NCBI GenBank assembly: GCA_028877195.1
Contig: JAPPIL010000032.1
Location: 1-7,701, forward strand
DNA from: Pseudomonadota bacterium
Lineage (GTDB): Bacteria > Bdellovibrionota_B > Oligoflexia > Oligoflexales > JAPPIL01
Length of the DNA: 7,701 nucleotides
Direction: 5' to 3'
Under the pieces are notes generated by a model. The model was not told where the DNA came from, ran no database searches, and saw only the letters and a program-made list of their open reading frames with translations. Both the position numbers and the translations under genes were made by a program. Positions 6,596 to 7,701 of this stretch are shown one piece after another. Position 1 is the stretch's first letter. Each line of letters opens with the position of its first letter.

Positions 6596-7364
6596 CAATC
6601 TCCAAGCCATCGTAAGCAAACTCAACATTAGCAGGCAAAACATCCCGATGCTTGTAGTAGTCAATATCATGCGACAAGTGTGTGATATAGCCTTTTTCTA
6701 CCGCAAGTTCTTGTAAAATCGCGGCCGACTCATTGACGGTGCTGTGGGTAGGGTGGGGATTGAACCGCACACCACTGATAACCATCGTCTTTATCTTGCC
6801 TCGCCAAGCATCGATTGCGTCAGGGGGGAAGGTTTTGAAATCTGTCGCATAAGCGAAATCACCGAACCGATAGGCATTGGTCTGCACCTTGCCATGTGGT
6901 AAACGCAACGTCGCAACCTCAACCCCTGCAACGGTGAAACTAGCAGTAGGGATGGGGTGCAACTGCACATGCGGTAACACCCCACCGTAATTGTTAGTCT
7001 TAAACACGTAGCTGAATTTATTTTCAAACTCCGCAATAAACCCCTTGTCCATGTAACATGGGGTTGGCACGGTTGGTTTGTGTTTCCCAAACTCAAACGC
7101 CCGCACATCATCAAAGCCATGACAATGGTCTGCATGCACATGCGTATACATCAGGGCAGCTATGGACTTGATGCCAGTCTTTAAAATTTGCAACCTAAAT
7201 TCAGGCGCAGTGTCAATGATAATATGCTTGGTGCTCGTCAACGACACGAGGATAGAGGCACGGGTGCGTTTGTTTTTCGGTTCAGGGCTTTTGCATACAT
7301 CGCAATCGCAACCTATTTGCGGCACACCTGTGGATGTTCCTGAACCTAGTATAGTAATTCTTAT
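6588..7364 (-). CDS. PhnP-like metallo-beta-lactamase-fold hydrolase (probable phosphodiesterase)
   Basis: This is a metal-dependent hydrolase of the metallo-beta-lactamase fold, close to PhnP, which opens cyclic phosphate in phosphonate breakdown; the real substrate here is unknown because no phn gene is nearby. The ITILGSGTSTGVP start strand is followed by a zinc-type IGCDCDVC cluster. The metal motif HVHADH (in YTHVHADHCHGFDD) is intact, and LPHG, YATDF and HLSHD supply the later ligands. The end (AYDGLEIEC) is typical and the length, about 258 residues, is complete. The start is the odd part. Family members begin M-(K/R)-I-T, which aligns with an ATA codon at 7362-7364; GGGA lies 7 nt upstream (7372-7375). 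The standard-code options are GTG at 7379 and TTG at 7412, neither with a good ribosome binding site. The stop codon sits in direct repeat copy B. Confidence 0.85.
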   Translation of the reverse strand: MRITILGSGTSTGVPQIGCDCDVCKSPEPKNKRTRASILVSLTSTKHIIIDTAPEFRLQILKTGIKSIAALMYTHVHADHCHGFDDVRAFEFGKHKPTVPTPCYMDKGFIAEFENKFSYVFKTNNYGGVLPHVQLHPIPTASFTVAGVEVATLRLPHGKVQTNAYRFGDFAYATDFKTFPPDAIDAWRGKIKTMVISGVRFNPHPTHSTVNESAAILQELAVEKGYITHLSHDIDYYKHRDVLPANVEFAYDGLEIEC

Positions 7365-7393
7365 GATATATTCCCACACATGGCGGCTAACAC

Positions 7394-7399
7394 ATAATA
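7394..7399 (-). promoter_or_regulatory. Candidate -10 element for the PhnP-like gene
   Basis: TATTAT on the minus strand matches the -10 consensus at five of six positions, but the -35 region about 17 nt upstream is poor. A start near 7387 would leave the TTG at 7412 outside the transcript and give a leader of about 20 nt to the ATA at 7364. This is weak by itself. Confidence 0.3.
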
Positions 7400-7443
7400 G
7401 TCTTGGATACAAACAAGATAATCGCCTATTGGCGACTATTTAC

Positions 7444-7485
7444 TTGTCATCAGATGAGTGCCTTAAGGCGCTCATCTGATGACAA
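7444..7485. repeat. 42-nt near-perfect palindrome
   Basis: Two 19-nt arms (7444-7462 and 7467-7485) pair at every position except one T/G wobble, around a TTAA loop. The core GCCTTAAGGC is an exact palindrome. No T-tract follows on either strand, so a typical intrinsic terminator is unlikely. It lies about 80 to 120 bp upstream of the PhnP-like start and could be an operator for a dimeric regulator, a REP-like repeat, or a structured RNA. Confidence 0.8.
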
Positions 7486-7526
7486 TACATGGTGCTGTAT
7501 GAACACAAGCACCGATAAAAGACAAT

Positions 7527-7571
7527 AAAAAACGCCAAACCCCAAGCGGAGCGAGAAACGGCAAGCTTGGG
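7527..7571 (-). terminator. Possible intrinsic terminator, minus strand
   Basis: On the minus strand CCCAAGC (7565-7571) pairs with GCTTGGG (7541-7547) across a 17-nt loop, and a run of six T (7527-7532) follows after about 8 nt. The gap between stem and T-run is longer than usual. If real, it would end a gene to the right that is now cut off by the IS-like element. Confidence 0.3.
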
Positions 7572-7594
7572 CTACGCCCAATGACTCATTTATT

Positions 7595-7647
7595 TTTGGG
7601 AGGAAGCATACAACAAGCAAATTAAGGCATCCAGATATCCTCCCAAA
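7595..7647. repeat. Inverted repeat next to the right IS-like boundary
   Basis: TTTGGGAGGA (7595-7604) and TCCTCCCAAA (7638-7647) are exact reverse complements separated by 33 nt. The right arm ends 3 nt before the IS-like terminus at 7651. The role is unknown; it may be a folded site or the edge of another repeat. Confidence 0.6.
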
Positions 7648-7650
7648 CCC

Positions 7651-7701
7651 GGCTTTGTTGCATAACTAACATCTCTCCTTTTTAGTATGCGGAGGGCTTT
7701 C
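7651..7701. mobile_element. Terminus of an IS-like element (right copy)
   Basis: This is an exact inverted copy of positions 5-55. It begins at the boundary with GGCTTTGTTGCATAA, the IS5/IS903-like end, and its interior would continue to the right. The flanking bases (CAAACCC here, the complement of CATTGCC at the left copy) differ, as expected for two independent insertions. No transposase reading frame fits in the part seen. Confidence 0.6.

Larger units (their letters stand above)
7413..7650. other. Intergenic stretch upstream of the PhnP-like gene
   Basis: I find no credible gene in this 238-bp stretch. It holds several inverted repeats: a small TCGCC/GGCGA hairpin (7422-7435), a 42-nt palindrome (7444-7485), GGTGCT/AGCACC (7491-7513), the overlapping hairpins at 7541-7581, and a ten-base pair of arms at 7595-7604 and 7638-7647 ending 3 nt before the IS-like terminus. 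Confidence 0.6.

Noticed and set aside
6311..6670. Minus-strand open frame of 119 codons (and an overlapping 82-codon frame at 6346-6594) in the gap after the PhnP-like gene
   Set aside because: It overlaps the end of the PhnP-like gene and reads through hairpins and repeats. It has low-complexity composition and no domain or ribosome binding site. I treat it as a by-product of the repeat, although similar spurious proteins may be annotated elsewhere.
7162..7479. Plus-strand 105-codon frame opposite the PhnP-like gene
   Set aside because: It is the antisense shadow of a conserved gene, with no recognisable domain.
7444..7485. The large palindrome as an intrinsic terminator
   Set aside because: There is no T-tract after the stem on either strand.

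Overview
The window reads as bacterial DNA, most likely from a gammaproteobacterium or another proteobacterium. I base this on dense protein genes, Shine-Dalgarno sites, a catalogue of alanine dehydrogenase, an S41 protease, a PhnP-type hydrolase and an MqnC/CofH-type radical SAM enzyme, and interspersed insertion-sequence-like termini. I cannot name the species. Base composition looks roughly balanced by eye and does not change sharply between genes.

Layout. Positions 5-55 and 7651-7701 are exact inverted copies of a 51-bp sequence whose window-facing terminus, GGCTTTGTTGCATAA, resembles an IS5-family (IS903-like) end. The window is therefore probably a contig that stops inside two copies of one repeat, or less likely the inside of a composite element. 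The left block (134-1512, minus strand) is a two-gene unit: a secreted, very basic protein with a papain/NlpC-P60-like Cys/His signature, overlapped by one base with a [2Fe-2S] ferredoxin. Divergent from it is a membrane-anchored PDZ/S41 C-terminal processing protease with a long extra C-terminal part (1646-3970, plus strand). After a 104-bp gap comes an MqnC-like radical SAM enzyme (about 4075-5160, plus strand). It converges, with 10 bp between stops, on a full-length alanine dehydrogenase (5171-6253, minus strand). A PhnP-like metallo-beta-lactamase-fold hydrolase (6588 to about 7364, minus strand) lies upstream of alanine dehydrogenase.

Between the hydrolase and alanine dehydrogenase lies about 330 bp with no credible gene. 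It holds a long imperfect hairpin, two direct repeats 256 bp apart and a decayed copy of the window-end IS-like terminus. A shorter sequence with the same landmarks follows the ferredoxin stop codon, which suggests an interspersed repeat family lying just past gene ends. Upstream of the hydrolase, 7413-7650 holds a 42-nt near-perfect palindrome and several smaller inverted repeats but no gene.

The genes do not form one evident pathway. MqnC would serve menaquinone synthesis by the futalosine route, alanine dehydrogenase links alanine to pyruvate, the S41 protease and the papain-like protein act outside the cytoplasm, and the ferredoxin carries electrons to an unknown partner. I see no phage, defence, CRISPR, tRNA or rRNA genes. 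I found no clear new multi-gene system; the most unusual items are the repeat family and the papain-like/ferredoxin gene pair.
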